Part shown: one piece after another, positions 25,113-33,594 of the stretch | How positions within the stretch are numbered: the stretch's first letter is position 1 | Layout: every line of letters begins with the position of its first letter | NCBI GenBank assembly: GCA_031425525.1 | Contig: JANPJM010000078.1 | Span: 62,001 to 126,000 of the forward strand | Reading direction: 5' to 3' | DNA length: 64,000 bases | From: JANNMJ01 sp031425525 | GTDB lineage: Bacteria > Bacteroidota > Bacteroidia > Cytophagales > Hymenobacteraceae | Position numbers and translations under genes: made by a program | Notes under the pieces: generated by a model | What the model was told of the DNA's origin: nothing | The model's input: only the letters and a program-made list of their open reading frames with translations | Database searches by the model: none

Positions 25113-26608
25113 TAGCGGGTCAGGGGGTTGAAGGGCACGCGGGGCGTGATGGTGAGGCTAACGGTGTACTCGTCATTCAATACATCGGCCTTCGGATCGA
25201 GGTCAGTGACGTTAACCGGCATCATTGGGGCGTTATCAGCGGGCACGAACGTCGCCACGTCGGGGCTCGACCCCAGTTCGGCGCAGAGAAAATCAAACGC
25301 CGAACGCGTCAGCAAGCCGGACGTTAATCGCACCGACTGCGCGAGGTCTACCCGCCGCGTTTGGGTGGTTCTGTCGGCGCGGTCGAAGGTGGCGGCGGTG
25401 CGGGCCTGGCCGGGTTCAGCGGCGGTAAAGCCCCACTGTTCCAGTCCGCCCAGCCGGTTGCGGAATTGCAGCCAGTGGGGCAACGGCGAAGCGGGCAGCT
25501 CAAAGCGGAGTGACCCGCCCGCGCTGCCGCCCACGCCATCGGAAATGGTCAGCACCAGCGTTTGCAGCTCCGGCACCACCACCTGCACGAACTCAGCCGA
25601 GATGTCCACCACCCCGCCGCTCCCGATAGTCCAATGCAGGGCCGGAGTTACGAGCGTATTGGTGCCATCGGCCAGTTCCAGTGTGCGCGTCATCGTCAGA
25701 CCGCCCGCCGTGTCGCAAACGGCAGAGAGACTGACGATGAGGTTATCGGCCGAATCCACACACAAGGGGCGCGGGCCGAAGTAGGTGGTCAAAAACTGGG
25801 ACTCGCGCGGGTCGGCGTAGGAAGCAATGGGCAGCGCGGCATCGAAGGCCCACGCCACGTCTGTTTCGGGCCACCGACCGGCCGGGTAGCGGCGGCGGTA
25901 GGGGTTGGTGGGAGAAGCGTAAATCTGCCCATACGCCACGTAGTAGCCGATGACGCGGCCGGTCGATTCCACGACACTTTGCAGCCACGGGGCGAGGTCG
26001 AAGGGGTAGGCGTTTTCCTCCGAAAAAGGCAGCTCCAGCCGGGTCAGCAGCGAGGCGGTCGTGCTGCCGGGAGCGAGCGGATAGTTGCGATCGGCGGTCA
26101 ATGGGTAGGCGTACACCTCGACATAGCAGCCCCACAGCGGGCGTCCGATCTGCTCGCCGTGAACCCGAGCCGGGGCGGCATCGGGCACGAAGAAGACGCT
26201 TCCCGGCACGGTTTGCGTGGTATTCCACGCCGGGCCGAGACGCCGGGCGAAAAGCTGGAGGAAGCCCGCCGTGCCGCCGTAGCTGTCGGGCAAGCAGTAG
26301 TAATCGGCGGCCAGCGGCGAATCTTCGATGGCGGCGATCAAGCTATCCTGCGGGCCGACGACGTTCCCAGGGTCGGCCACAAATTCACCATACGCCGAAT
26401 CCGGCCCGGCGACGGCGGTAAAGGTGACGCCGTTAATGACGAGCACATCCCCGACCGTGAACTGATCCGTCGAGAGCGACAGGCTCGCGGCGTAGTCCGG
26501 CGCCAACACGGCGCTGCCGAATACCACCATTATAGGTAGCCCCGTCGCAACCGCGGGGGACGGCGGGTTAATGAGTAGTTCGGCTGAAGTAGTGGGAGGT
26601 GAGGCCAT
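25112..26608 (-). CDS. Phage tail protein, unknown function
   Basis: 498 residues, beta-rich with many aromatic and proline residues. Includes TFTAVAGPDSAYGEFVADPG, WGCYVEVYAYPLTADRNYPL and SVRLTSGLLTRSAFDFLCAE. It overlaps both neighbours by one base through TAATG junctions, so it is part of the tail translation cluster. Possibly an accessory baseplate protein. Confidence 0.65.
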   Translation of the reverse strand: MASPPTTSAELLINPPSPAVATGLPIMVVFGSAVLAPDYAASLSLSTDQFTVGDVLVINGVTFTAVAGPDSAYGEFVADPGNVVGPQDSLIAAIEDSPLAADYYCLPDSYGGTAGFLQLFARRLGPAWNTTQTVPGSVFFVPDAAPARVHGEQIGRPLWGCYVEVYAYPLTADRNYPLAPGSTTASLLTRLELPFSEENAYPFDLAPWLQSVVESTGRVIGYYVAYGQIYASPTNPYRRRYPAGRWPETDVAWAFDAALPIASYADPRESQFLTTYFGPRPLCVDSADNLIVSLSAVCDTAGGLTMTRTLELADGTNTLVTPALHWTIGSGGVVDISAEFVQVVVPELQTLVLTISDGVGGSAGGSLRFELPASPLPHWLQFRNRLGGLEQWGFTAAEPGQARTAATFDRADRTTQTRRVDLAQSVRLTSGLLTRSAFDFLCAELGSSPDVATFVPADNAPMMPVNVTDLDPKADVLNDEYTVSLTITPRVPFNPLTR

Positions 26609-26676
26609 TAGGTCGTTTGCGGATTCAGTTCGCGGTCGAGGTCGGCCGCGATGAGGTCGAGGGCGCGGGTGTCAAG

Positions 26677-27141
26677 TCACGCTTCGAGTTGTTTTTGGCC
26701 TGCATCGAAAGCGGCCTGGATGAACGGCCGCCCGCGAATGCCGCGTTTGTAGATGGCGTTTTGAATCGCGTAGGCCAGTTGGCTCACGCTCATCACCCGC
26801 CTGGCGAAGCGCCCTTTTGCGGTGCGGTTCACGCCCACGCGTCGGCGCTTGATCCACGTGATGAGCACATCCAACGGCACCTTGCGGGCACCGGGTCGTC
26901 GGCCCTCCTCCACGTACTTCGCGTAGTCGGCGACGAACACCGTCAGGGCCGAGGCATCGAATCCACCGCCCTTGCCGACCGCGCCGGGTTGCTTGACATC
27001 AACGCGCATCGTTTCGAGCAGCGATGAGCGGCCCCGCTTGAGCGGGTAGCGGCCTTTCGTCTCCAGTTCCTGGCGCATCAGTTCGACGATCAGCTCGCCG
27101 AGTTCCTGGAGCGCCGCGCGCAGGGTGGTGGCTTGCAGCAT
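26677..27141 (-). CDS. HK97 gp10-like tail completion protein, with an in-frame TGA near its end
   Basis: 154 residues to the first stop. The segment VFVADYAKYVEEGRRPGARK followed by VPLDVLITWIKRRRVG and GRPFIQAAFDAG is typical of HK97 gp10-like proteins, which join head and tail. After the TGA at 26677 the same frame goes on for 22 sense codons (LDTRALDLIAADLDRELNPQ then TT) to a TAA at 26608 that overlaps the next ATG as TAATG, exactly like the other junctions of this operon. The original gene therefore probably spanned 26608-27141. The TGA is followed by C. Confidence 0.75.
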   Translation of the reverse strand: MLQATTLRAALQELGELIVELMRQELETKGRYPLKRGRSSLLETMRVDVKQPGAVGKGGGFDASALTVFVADYAKYVEEGRRPGARKVPLDVLITWIKRRRVGVNRTAKGRFARRVMSVSQLAYAIQNAIYKRGIRGRPFIQAAFDAGQKQLEA

Positions 27142-29285
27142 TAGGTGCTAGTCCACGTATTCGTCGCCGCCTGATAGAGCAGCGTGCGCCCCGTTGCCCC
27201 CGCCGTCGCCGCCGTACTGCCGACCGTGCCGGTGCCGGTTTTGGCGCCGGGCGCACCCGCCGTGCCGCCGGTAGCCGAGAGTGTGCCGCTACCGCTGTAA
27301 CTATTACAGACCACGTAGACGAGTCCGCCGCCGCCACCTGCCCCACCACCACCCGCGCCGCAGTTGCCTGCCGCGGGGGTGCCGCCAGTACCGCCATTGC
27401 CCCCAAGGGCCTGAATGCTCCCGTTGTTGACGATGGTTCGGGCCCAAACGAACACGACCCCGCCACCCGAACCGCCGCCGCCGCCGCCGCCGCCGCTGTT
27501 CGTGCCGTCTCCGCCCCCCGCGGCGCCCCCGCGCCCGCCGGTTCCGCCTTGAATCAAGCTCAGCCCGGTCAGCAAATGCTGCGTCACGCAGCGGAGCGGG
27601 CGATACGTGAGGCCCGGAACTCCGCCAACTGGGCCGCCCGTGCCGCCCGTGCCCGCGCCGCCGTTACCGGAGCTGCCGGACACGCCCCCCATTCCGATGG
27701 CCGCTGCGCCGGTCGTGCTGCCGGCGCCGATACCCGTGCCGCCCGCGCCGCCCAAAGTCCCGACCGTAGACCCGCCCACGTCGGCCGCCGCCAAAGTCGC
27801 CCCACCCGCGCCAGCGACAGAACCGGCCGCGTTCCCCCCGTTGACGCCGTTTCGTTGGATAATTCCACTCACGTTGTTGGTGAGCGTGCCGGCCACAAAG
27901 AGCTTGTACCCGGCCAGGTTCAGGATGCCGGGGCTGTTGATGGTCAGGTTTGCGTAGTGCATCGACCGGGTCAGCGTCACGGGCGTCGAGATCGTCACGC
28001 TCCCGTCTTCTCCGTCGCCATATTCCAATGGCGCACCGTTTGCACCCGTTGCGCCGGTTGAGCCCATTGCGCCGGTTGCGCCCGTTGCGCCCGTGAGACC
28101 GGTCGGGCCGGTTAGACCCGTGGCGCCTGTGGGGCCAGCGGGTAAGACGATGGTCGTGACGTCGCTGTTGGTTAGTTGAATTTTGAACGTATTGGCGTCC
28201 GTTTGAGAAACCTCGTCAATCCCTACACCATCCTGTCCGTCCGCCCCGTCCGCCCCCTGTGGCCCAGCGGGCCCGGTCAGACCAGTGGAACCCTTCGGCC
28301 CGGTGGAACCCGTAGCACCTACCGATCCGGTAGCGCCGGTGGCGCCGGTCAAGCCAATTGGGCCCGTCAACCCAATAGGCCCCTGTGGGCCGGTTGCGCC
28401 GGTCGGACCGGTAGCGCCGGTAAGTCCAATGAGGCCCTGTGGGCCAGCTGCACCAGTAGCACCGGCGGGGCCGGTCAGACCCGTTGCGCCTTGCGGGCCC
28501 GCAACCCCCTGCGGGCCGTCTGCACCCGTTTGACCGACAGCGCCATCAAGACCGGGAGAACCTTGCGGTCCGGCGGGCCCGGTAGGTCCAACCGGTCCGG
28601 TGAGGCCCGTCGCGCCATCAGCACCCGTGGCGCCGTCCGCTCCCGTCGCACCCTGCTCACCCTGCGGGCCTACCGGCCCTTGCGGCCCCGGCACTCCCGA
28701 CCCGCCACCCGCGGCCGTCAGGCGACCTTGTGGGTCAAGGCTAATGCCAGACCCCAGGCGCGCCACGATCTCATTGCCGACCCGCGCGAGGCCGTTACCG
28801 GCGGTCAAACCGGGTAGCGGCGTGGGCGTAGGATCGCTGGGTGTGGGCGCCACGTAGGAGGGGTCGAAGCGGTCCGCCAACCCGGCCCGCGAGGTACGTT
28901 CCAGGTTGATCGTCATCTCATACCGCCAGCCTGTCAGCCCCGCATCGCCCGCGCCGTGCAAGGCCACTGATTGCGGCGAGAGCTGCCTGAGGCTGAACGC
29001 CTCGCGGGTCGCTTCAACCAGATCGTCGGCGACACCTCGAAGCGATTCAAGAATATTCCATTCGACGCCGCCCGTCCGCTCGGGCCGGTCAACGACGTTG
29101 AAGGCCATCACGAACTGGTCGAGGCCGGGGCTGGCTTCCTGGCTGGTCACGTCCGTCTCGATGAAGACGGCCGGCAGCTCGGCGTTCCCCAACTCGTTCA
29201 ATTCGAAGCCTTTCGAGACGCTGTTAACGAGGTAGTGACTGGCGGCGAGCTGATCGAACCACGGAAAGAATTGGGTGAAAGTCAT
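27141..29285 (-). CDS. Collagen-like phage tail fibre with glycine-rich tip
   Basis: 714 residues from the ATG at 29285. The first about 150 residues form a globular domain (TFTQFFPWFDQLAASHYLVN, then MAFNVVDRPERTGGVEWNIL) that looks like a tail-completion type protein. Residues about 195-345 and 375-410 are Gly-X-Y collagen-like repeats rich in GATGLTGP. A beta segment (ITTPVTLTRSMHY-like) is followed by a very glycine-rich tip (about 465-690) with GGGGGGGGSGGG. The fibre would recognise the host surface. A TTG further upstream is a less likely start. Confidence 0.85.
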   Translation of the reverse strand: MTFTQFFPWFDQLAASHYLVNSVSKGFELNELGNAELPAVFIETDVTSQEASPGLDQFVMAFNVVDRPERTGGVEWNILESLRGVADDLVEATREAFSLRQLSPQSVALHGAGDAGLTGWRYEMTINLERTSRAGLADRFDPSYVAPTPSDPTPTPLPGLTAGNGLARVGNEIVARLGSGISLDPQGRLTAAGGGSGVPGPQGPVGPQGEQGATGADGATGADGATGLTGPVGPTGPAGPQGSPGLDGAVGQTGADGPQGVAGPQGATGLTGPAGATGAAGPQGLIGLTGATGPTGATGPQGPIGLTGPIGLTGATGATGSVGATGSTGPKGSTGLTGPAGPQGADGADGQDGVGIDEVSQTDANTFKIQLTNSDVTTIVLPAGPTGATGLTGPTGLTGATGATGAMGSTGATGANGAPLEYGDGEDGSVTISTPVTLTRSMHYANLTINSPGILNLAGYKLFVAGTLTNNVSGIIQRNGVNGGNAAGSVAGAGGATLAAADVGGSTVGTLGGAGGTGIGAGSTTGAAAIGMGGVSGSSGNGGAGTGGTGGPVGGVPGLTYRPLRCVTQHLLTGLSLIQGGTGGRGGAAGGGDGTNSGGGGGGGGSGGGVVFVWARTIVNNGSIQALGGNGGTGGTPAAGNCGAGGGGAGGGGGLVYVVCNSYSGSGTLSATGGTAGAPGAKTGTGTVGSTAATAGATGRTLLYQAATNTWTST

Positions 29286-29364
29286 TCGCCTGTTGGCGCA
29301 CGGATTTATCAACGGTGCCCGGCAGGCACCGCGTCTTAGTTAGCAGTATGTATGGGAGTAGCGG

Positions 29365-30153
29365 CTAAGGATTCTGCCCTTTAGCCGTGTTTGGGCTGTT
29401 GCTGACGCCGACGGAAGTCTTCCACGGCGAGCAGGTCTGAAGCAGGTTCCAGGCGGAGCGCGTCCAGAGACGTGCGGCGCTCCACCGCCACCGCTGCCAG
29501 AAAGTCGCCGAATCCGCCAGCCGCTGGTTTACCATCATCGTCACTTCCGTCAGCGTCTCGCTCGTCTTTGCGTGAGCGTCCGAAAACTGTTGGATACGGA
29601 GCGCAGAAGGCGCCGAAGTGGTCAAAAAAAAACCAAGTGCCGGCCACGCGGTCGTGATGGGCAGTGTCTGGAACGCCTCGATTGCCGCGTCCACCGATTT
29701 CGCCGTCTGCTTCACGCCGACCGGCTTGTACAACACGGCCAGCAGGTTCGGGAGCGCCGTCGCTGGCTCCTTGCCCGCGTCGGCCAGGTAGTCAAGCAGA
29801 GCTTCGAGCTGGCCGGCCGTAAGCGCGCCCAGATCGCCGACGTATTTGTATTCAACGCCCACGTGAGTGAAAAGGAAGACGCGCGATTCAACCGCCGGCA
29901 GGTCGTTGCGCCACGGGCAGGCGTTGACGATACCGTAAGCGATGCTGACGTCCTGGTTGAGTATCTCGGTCGGCACGTCGCTCAGCCACGCCGCCGTTGC
30001 GATGAGCTGGCGGACGCGGGTCAGCGAGGCGATGCGGGTCTGATAGTCCACGAACTCGGCGAGCTTCACGTCCTCCCAGCCGCTTTTGAGCTGGTAGATT
30101 TTGTGGTCTTCGACCTGGCCGTTGGCGCGGGTGGTGATGGTGATCGTTTGCAT
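29365..30153 (-). CDS. Tail-assembly-chaperone-like phage protein
   Basis: 262 residues. The N-terminal part (KIYQLKSGWEDVKLAEFVDY, then DLPAVESRVFLFTHVG and LGALTAGQLEALLDYLAD) resembles the proteins encoded before tape measures in Bacteroidota phages. At 29624-29632 the reverse strand has nine T residues inside the LGFFL codons; a shift there gives a different 85-residue tail ending at 29384. Here the gene sits between terminase and fibre, not beside the tape measure. Function is inferred. Confidence 0.5.
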   Translation of the reverse strand: MQTITITTRANGQVEDHKIYQLKSGWEDVKLAEFVDYQTRIASLTRVRQLIATAAWLSDVPTEILNQDVSIAYGIVNACPWRNDLPAVESRVFLFTHVGVEYKYVGDLGALTAGQLEALLDYLADAGKEPATALPNLLAVLYKPVGVKQTAKSVDAAIEAFQTLPITTAWPALGFFLTTSAPSALRIQQFSDAHAKTSETLTEVTMMVNQRLADSATFWQRWRWSAARLWTRSAWNLLQTCSPWKTSVGVSNSPNTAKGQNP

Positions 30154-30158
30154 AGTGG

Positions 30159-31586
30159 TTAGAATTGGTATCTTAGTCCGCCCCCGGTGGGCGTGTTGAT
30201 GGCGTAGGTAAGCGCGTCCACCAAGTCATCGTGTTTGGCGTTCGGGAATGCGGTGAGATGGTCGAGCAGCGTGTCGTTCCAGGCGCCGGGTGCGAGCACT
30301 ACCCGACCGCTCTCGCAGGCGACGGCGGCTTTCGATGCCCGCTCGATTTTGCTTTCTCGACCCGGTTTGAGCGGCACTACTGATAGCAGCGTCTGCTGGC
30401 GCAGGAGCTGGAGCAGGGCGATACCTGAGCTTTTATCCTCGATGTGCACCTTCGAGCTGGCGTTACCGAATCGGGCGACGTGGGTCTGAATGAACCTGAC
30501 GAGTTCGGGCATTTCAAACCGGACTTCGGTGGCGTCAAGCACGTGAATCGATTCCCCCACGCGCTGCACGGCGACGACGGCGGTGGCGTCGTTCTTACTG
30601 TCGGCGGTGCTGGCCGTATCCAGAAAAAAGTCGGTGCGCGGCGAAGGGGTAGGAGCGGGGCGAACCGTGAACCAGTTGCGCTTGAACACGGTACCGCCAT
30701 CGGGAGTAGGCTGTTGTTGTAATTGATTGGCGTACTGCTTCGAGCCCAGCCCGACCAGGTACTCGGCGAGTTGCTGCCGGCCGAACCGCGTAGGCCAGAA
30801 CAGGCCGTCGGTGTAGTGGTCGGCCCACTCGACCGGTACGACCTGCGCCGATGGCGTCAGTTCGGCCGGGATGCACACGTGACGGTGAGAGCTGGCTTGC
30901 TGGCCCAGCAGGTAGCCGGTCAGATCGTCCTCGTGCAACCGCTGCTGCACAACAATCCGGACACCCACCGCCGGGTCATTGAGGCGTGGGTAAAGGGTCG
31001 CCCGGTAGAAATCGACTGTCGCCTTGCGCTCGGTTTCCGAGGCGGCCCGCTGCGGGTCTTGCGGGTCGTCGAGGATGATGATGTCCGCGCCGGAGCCGGT
31101 GATCTGGCCACCCGTGCCGATGCTCTTGCGGGCGCCGCCCTTGTCGGTCTTGAAGAAGCCTTTCTGGTTGGCGTCGTCGGCGAGCTGGTACACGTGGCCG
31201 TACAGCGACTGGTACCACTCGCTCTGAATCAGGTTGCGCGTCAGCGTCGCCAGCTCCAACGCCAGCGGCGCCGAGAACGAGACGCAGATGAACTTGGCAG
31301 CGGGCCAGTGCGCCCACGCCCACGCGTTGAGGCAGACCGAGAATATCAGGCTCTTCGCGCTGCGGAACGGGGTGTTGCAAACGAGGTCGGCCGTGCGCGG
31401 CTCACGGCGACGCACCCGTTCGACTTCATCCTGTAGCAGGTCGCAAAGCTCGTGGATGTGCCAGTTGTCCGAGTACGTTTCGCCGGGGTGCAGTACCCGG
31501 TAGGCGTCCACAAAGAACTTGTAGTAGCTACGCCGATAGATTTCGCGTTCGACGTCTGCCAGCGATGGGAGGGTAGCAGGGCTCAA
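30159..31586 (-). CDS. Terminase large subunit
   Basis: 475 residues from a TTG at 31586 that overlaps the small-subunit stop by four bases. The ATPase half has an atypical Walker A (NTPFRSAKS, with A where G is usual), Walker B with acidic residues in ADIIILDDPQD, and RIVVQQRLHEDDLTGYLL as the coupling motif. The RNase H-like nuclease half has Asp in FFLDTASTADSKNDATA, acidic HIEDKSSG, and DD in AKHDDLVDALTYA. It packages DNA into the head through the portal. Confidence 0.92.
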   Translation of the reverse strand: MSPATLPSLADVEREIYRRSYYKFFVDAYRVLHPGETYSDNWHIHELCDLLQDEVERVRRREPRTADLVCNTPFRSAKSLIFSVCLNAWAWAHWPAAKFICVSFSAPLALELATLTRNLIQSEWYQSLYGHVYQLADDANQKGFFKTDKGGARKSIGTGGQITGSGADIIILDDPQDPQRAASETERKATVDFYRATLYPRLNDPAVGVRIVVQQRLHEDDLTGYLLGQQASSHRHVCIPAELTPSAQVVPVEWADHYTDGLFWPTRFGRQQLAEYLVGLGSKQYANQLQQQPTPDGGTVFKRNWFTVRPAPTPSPRTDFFLDTASTADSKNDATAVVAVQRVGESIHVLDATEVRFEMPELVRFIQTHVARFGNASSKVHIEDKSSGIALLQLLRQQTLLSVVPLKPGRESKIERASKAAVACESGRVVLAPGAWNDTLLDHLTAFPNAKHDDLVDALTYAINTPTGGGLRYQF

Positions 31587-32083
31587 GTAGCATCGGCGTC
31601 GGTTTTGGCTGCTTCAAGCAGGTGGCGGAGCTGGTCGAGCCGGTTGGCGTCGAGCTTACTGAGGTCGTAACTGACGGCAATGGCCGTGTTATGCGTGTTG
31701 TTGATCTGCACTGCCACCTTCGGCCCGTGTAGGCCCATCAGTTTCTCCGCGCGGCCCAGCATCTCTGCCTCCAATTTGGGGTCCCCCTGTTGGCGGGCAG
31801 CGAAAGCCAGTTCGTAATAGCGCTCTTTGTGTAGGCGAATCAAGTCGGCCACCGTATCGTCATTGGTGTCCTGCGCCCGCCACGCCGCCCGTGCCCATTC
31901 CATATCCTCCCGCGCGGTGGCCTCACTGAAACCCAGTTGTGCGATGTACTTCTTGATGACCGCCCGCGGCGTACCCTCCGAAACCATTTGTAGCACTTCA
32001 AGCCGCCGGGCGTTGGTCGCCGCCTCAGTAGAGCGGCCCGATTCCGGGCGGGTGAGCGAGTAGGTTAGGGGCTGGGACTGCAC
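31583..32083 (-). CDS. Terminase small subunit-like protein
   Basis: 166 residues, probable GTG start at 32083. The N-terminal helix-turn-helix region (RLEVLQMVSEGTPRAVIKKY then FSEATAREDMEWA) and helical middle (LIRLHKERYYELAFAARQQG) fit small terminases that recognise pac/cos sites. It lies just before the large subunit with a 4-base overlap. The C-terminal VSYDLSKLDANRLDQLRHLL is a common ending of such proteins. The 165 bp upstream (32084-32248) hold only a start-less open frame. Confidence 0.8.
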   Translation of the reverse strand: MQSQPLTYSLTRPESGRSTEAATNARRLEVLQMVSEGTPRAVIKKYIAQLGFSEATAREDMEWARAAWRAQDTNDDTVADLIRLHKERYYELAFAARQQGDPKLEAEMLGRAEKLMGLHGPKVAVQINNTHNTAIAVSYDLSKLDANRLDQLRHLLEAAKTDADAT

Positions 32084-32248
32084 GGTGTTATGTATGTCGG
32101 TTTTCTTTAGTTGGCGCCGAACAGCTCGACTTGGAGCAGTTCGCGCCGCGCGATGATGTCGTCGTATACGGTGGCTCTGGTCGCGATCGGGCGCGACGGG
32201 CTTGCGCGTTGCTGACCGGAGGGTTTGGAGTCAGCAGTGAGCGCTTAA

Positions 32249-32416
32249 TCAGCTCGCGCGCTGACGGAAAATGCGATCACCGATAGCGGCGAAAGCTCCA
32301 GCGATTAGTAGCCCTAAGCCAGCAACTAGCATCATCAACATTTTCAGCACAACCAGCGCGATAATAAAGAGGAAGGGCGAGGTAAGAACGAGTAGGATAA
32401 TTATTCCGGTGCTCAT
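32249..32416 (-). CDS. Small phage membrane protein
   Basis: 55 residues, almost all hydrophobic (IIILLVLTSPFLFIIALVVL, then LMMLVAGLGLLIAGAFAAI) ending in a basic RIFRQRAS. Its ATG overlaps the stop of the RHH gene as ATGA, which supports translation. Role unknown; two membrane helices are predicted. Confidence 0.6.
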   Translation of the reverse strand: MSTGIIILLVLTSPFLFIIALVVLKMLMMLVAGLGLLIAGAFAAIGDRIFRQRAS

Positions 32417-32619
32417 TGTTTGTTAGTGTTCGGGTTTGTTGTCTGGTCTAATTTGGCCTGATCTAGCGCGATGCCGAGCGCCTCGCGCAGGGTCACACGC
32501 CGGCCGTACGCAGCCGTGAGCTGCGCGGCGAGCTGTTGTAGTCGTTGGTGGTCGTGCGGGTCGAGCCCGGCTTGAACGCTCGTTGGGTTGCGCTTTTTCG
32601 GAAGCATAATCGTCACCAT
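32413..32619 (-). CDS. Ribbon-helix-helix (CopG-like) protein
   Basis: 68 residues. A short strand (TSVQAGLDPHDHQRLQQLA) followed by a helix and RRVTLREALGIALDQAK matches the strand-helix-helix pattern of RHH DNA-binding dimers. It lies upstream of the terminase genes on the same strand and may regulate the late operon. A second RHH protein of similar layout is at 36675. Confidence 0.6.
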   Translation of the reverse strand: MVTIMLPKKRNPTSVQAGLDPHDHQRLQQLAAQLTAAYGRRVTLREALGIALDQAKLDQTTNPNTNKQ

Positions 32620-32640
32620 AGTGAGGGTTTTACTGGCTTG

Positions 32641-33231
32641 CTATTGAGGAGTCCCTGCCGCGTTTTCGTCTTGGCGTTCGGCGACCGGCTGCCACTTGCG
32701 CCACTCGTCGGGGTCTGCGCGCTTGCGGGTCGCTTTCGTAGGTGGGGGCAGCGCTACCCGCTTCGCCAGCGAGTAGGGGAGCATAAAAACGTCTTTGTCT
32801 ACAATCTCTCGGTTGCGGCCGAAGCTGGTGACGGGGCAACCAGGCTGAACGGTTTGCCGGATTCGGCCGTCATCAATCTTGGGCGCGATGCGGCCAAGAT
32901 TCCACACGATAGCCGCGTCCTCGAACAGGAAAACGTACAGCACTTTACTCCCGGCATTGTAGTGCGCGCGGAGCGCTTGGTACTTGCCGACTTCGAGCAT
33001 CCCGGTGTTGAACTTGTCGGCCTTGCCCACGCGGCGCTTGAACTCGACCACGTATCGAATCCCGTTCATCGAGAAGCTGCCGTCGGTGCGGCTGCCCTGA
33101 ATCGTACTCCAATCGGTCGTGACCGTGAAGCCCTGCTCGCGGAGCGCTGCGGCGAAGTCATCGGCTCGGTCGCGTTCTCGCTTCTCTGCGTCGTTGGTCT
33201 GGTCGGGAAATGCGTTGCGGTGATACGCCAC
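32641..33231 (-). CDS. PD-(D/E)XK-type phage nuclease
   Basis: 196 residues from a GTG at 33231 (no in-frame ATG upstream before a stop). N-terminal RERDRADDFAAALREQGFTV is followed by a candidate active site: Asp in SRTDGSFSMNGIRYVVEFKR, with the EFK triad at about residue 70. This is the resolvase-like nuclease fold seen in phage endonucleases and Holliday-junction resolvases. The C-terminus is basic. It is the first gene of the leftward set, divergent from the early region. Confidence 0.65.
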   Translation of the reverse strand: MAYHRNAFPDQTNDAEKRERDRADDFAAALREQGFTVTTDWSTIQGSRTDGSFSMNGIRYVVEFKRRVGKADKFNTGMLEVGKYQALRAHYNAGSKVLYVFLFEDAAIVWNLGRIAPKIDDGRIRQTVQPGCPVTSFGRNREIVDKDVFMLPYSLAKRVALPPPTKATRKRADPDEWRKWQPVAERQDENAAGTPQ

Positions 33232-33393
33232 TTGGTAACGTGCCCGACCCCTTTGTCTGGTCGCTGCGGCACATTACTGTATATGGCCACGCAATAGCGG
33301 TTATTGCGTCGGCGCGGAAATAATTCAGGACTTATGTGGCGGCCTGACTATATAAACCTGTCCGTAGTGATGTTCGGACATTAACTCTAGTTG

Positions 33394-33428
33394 AAAAAGC
33401 CTGCGACCATTGGTCGCAGGTTTTTTTT
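33394..33428. terminator. Hairpin terminator between divergent operons
   Basis: CCTGCGACCA / TGGTCGCAGG with A run before and T8 after. It lies between the divergent genes at 33231 and 33655, so it probably insulates early and late transcription or attenuates a long leader. TGTCCG/CGGACA half-sites flank it on the left (33359-33380). Confidence 0.7.
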
Positions 33429-33511
33429 GTGCTTTGCGTAAAACCAAGCCAATTGGTTATTCAAGTGTTTTCAGGTGCGGACTTGCTTGATCTTCAAGCT
33501 AAAAGGTAGGT

Positions 33512-33551
33512 GTCTTGCATTACAGTGTTGCGTAACTCTGTAATGCAAGAC
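33512..33551. promoter_or_regulatory. 14-bp perfect inverted repeat, probable operator
   Basis: Left arm GTCTTGCATTACAG at 33512-33525 and right arm CTGTAATGCAAGAC at 33538-33551, separated by 12 bp. It lies 44 bp upstream of the minus-7 box of the early operon, so a dimeric regulator could bind here. No copy was noticed elsewhere. Confidence 0.55.
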
Positions 33552-33594
33552 GTTGAAAGTCAGAATTTTACGATAGATTCGCGTCAAATTGCCG

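Noticed and set aside
25562..26539. A 325-codon forward frame opposite the tail protein
   Set aside because: Shadow frame with His/Arg/Gly bias and no homology pattern.
27600..28860. Regular short repeats suggesting a CRISPR array
   Set aside because: They are nine-base collagen GXY codon repeats without spacers; no CRISPR array or cas gene is in the window.
32111..32246. Open frame ending IATRATVYDDIIARRELLQV-ELFGAN between two prophage genes
   Set aside because: Codon use looks coding, but no ATG, GTG or TTG exists after the preceding in-frame stop. Perhaps a truncated gene end.
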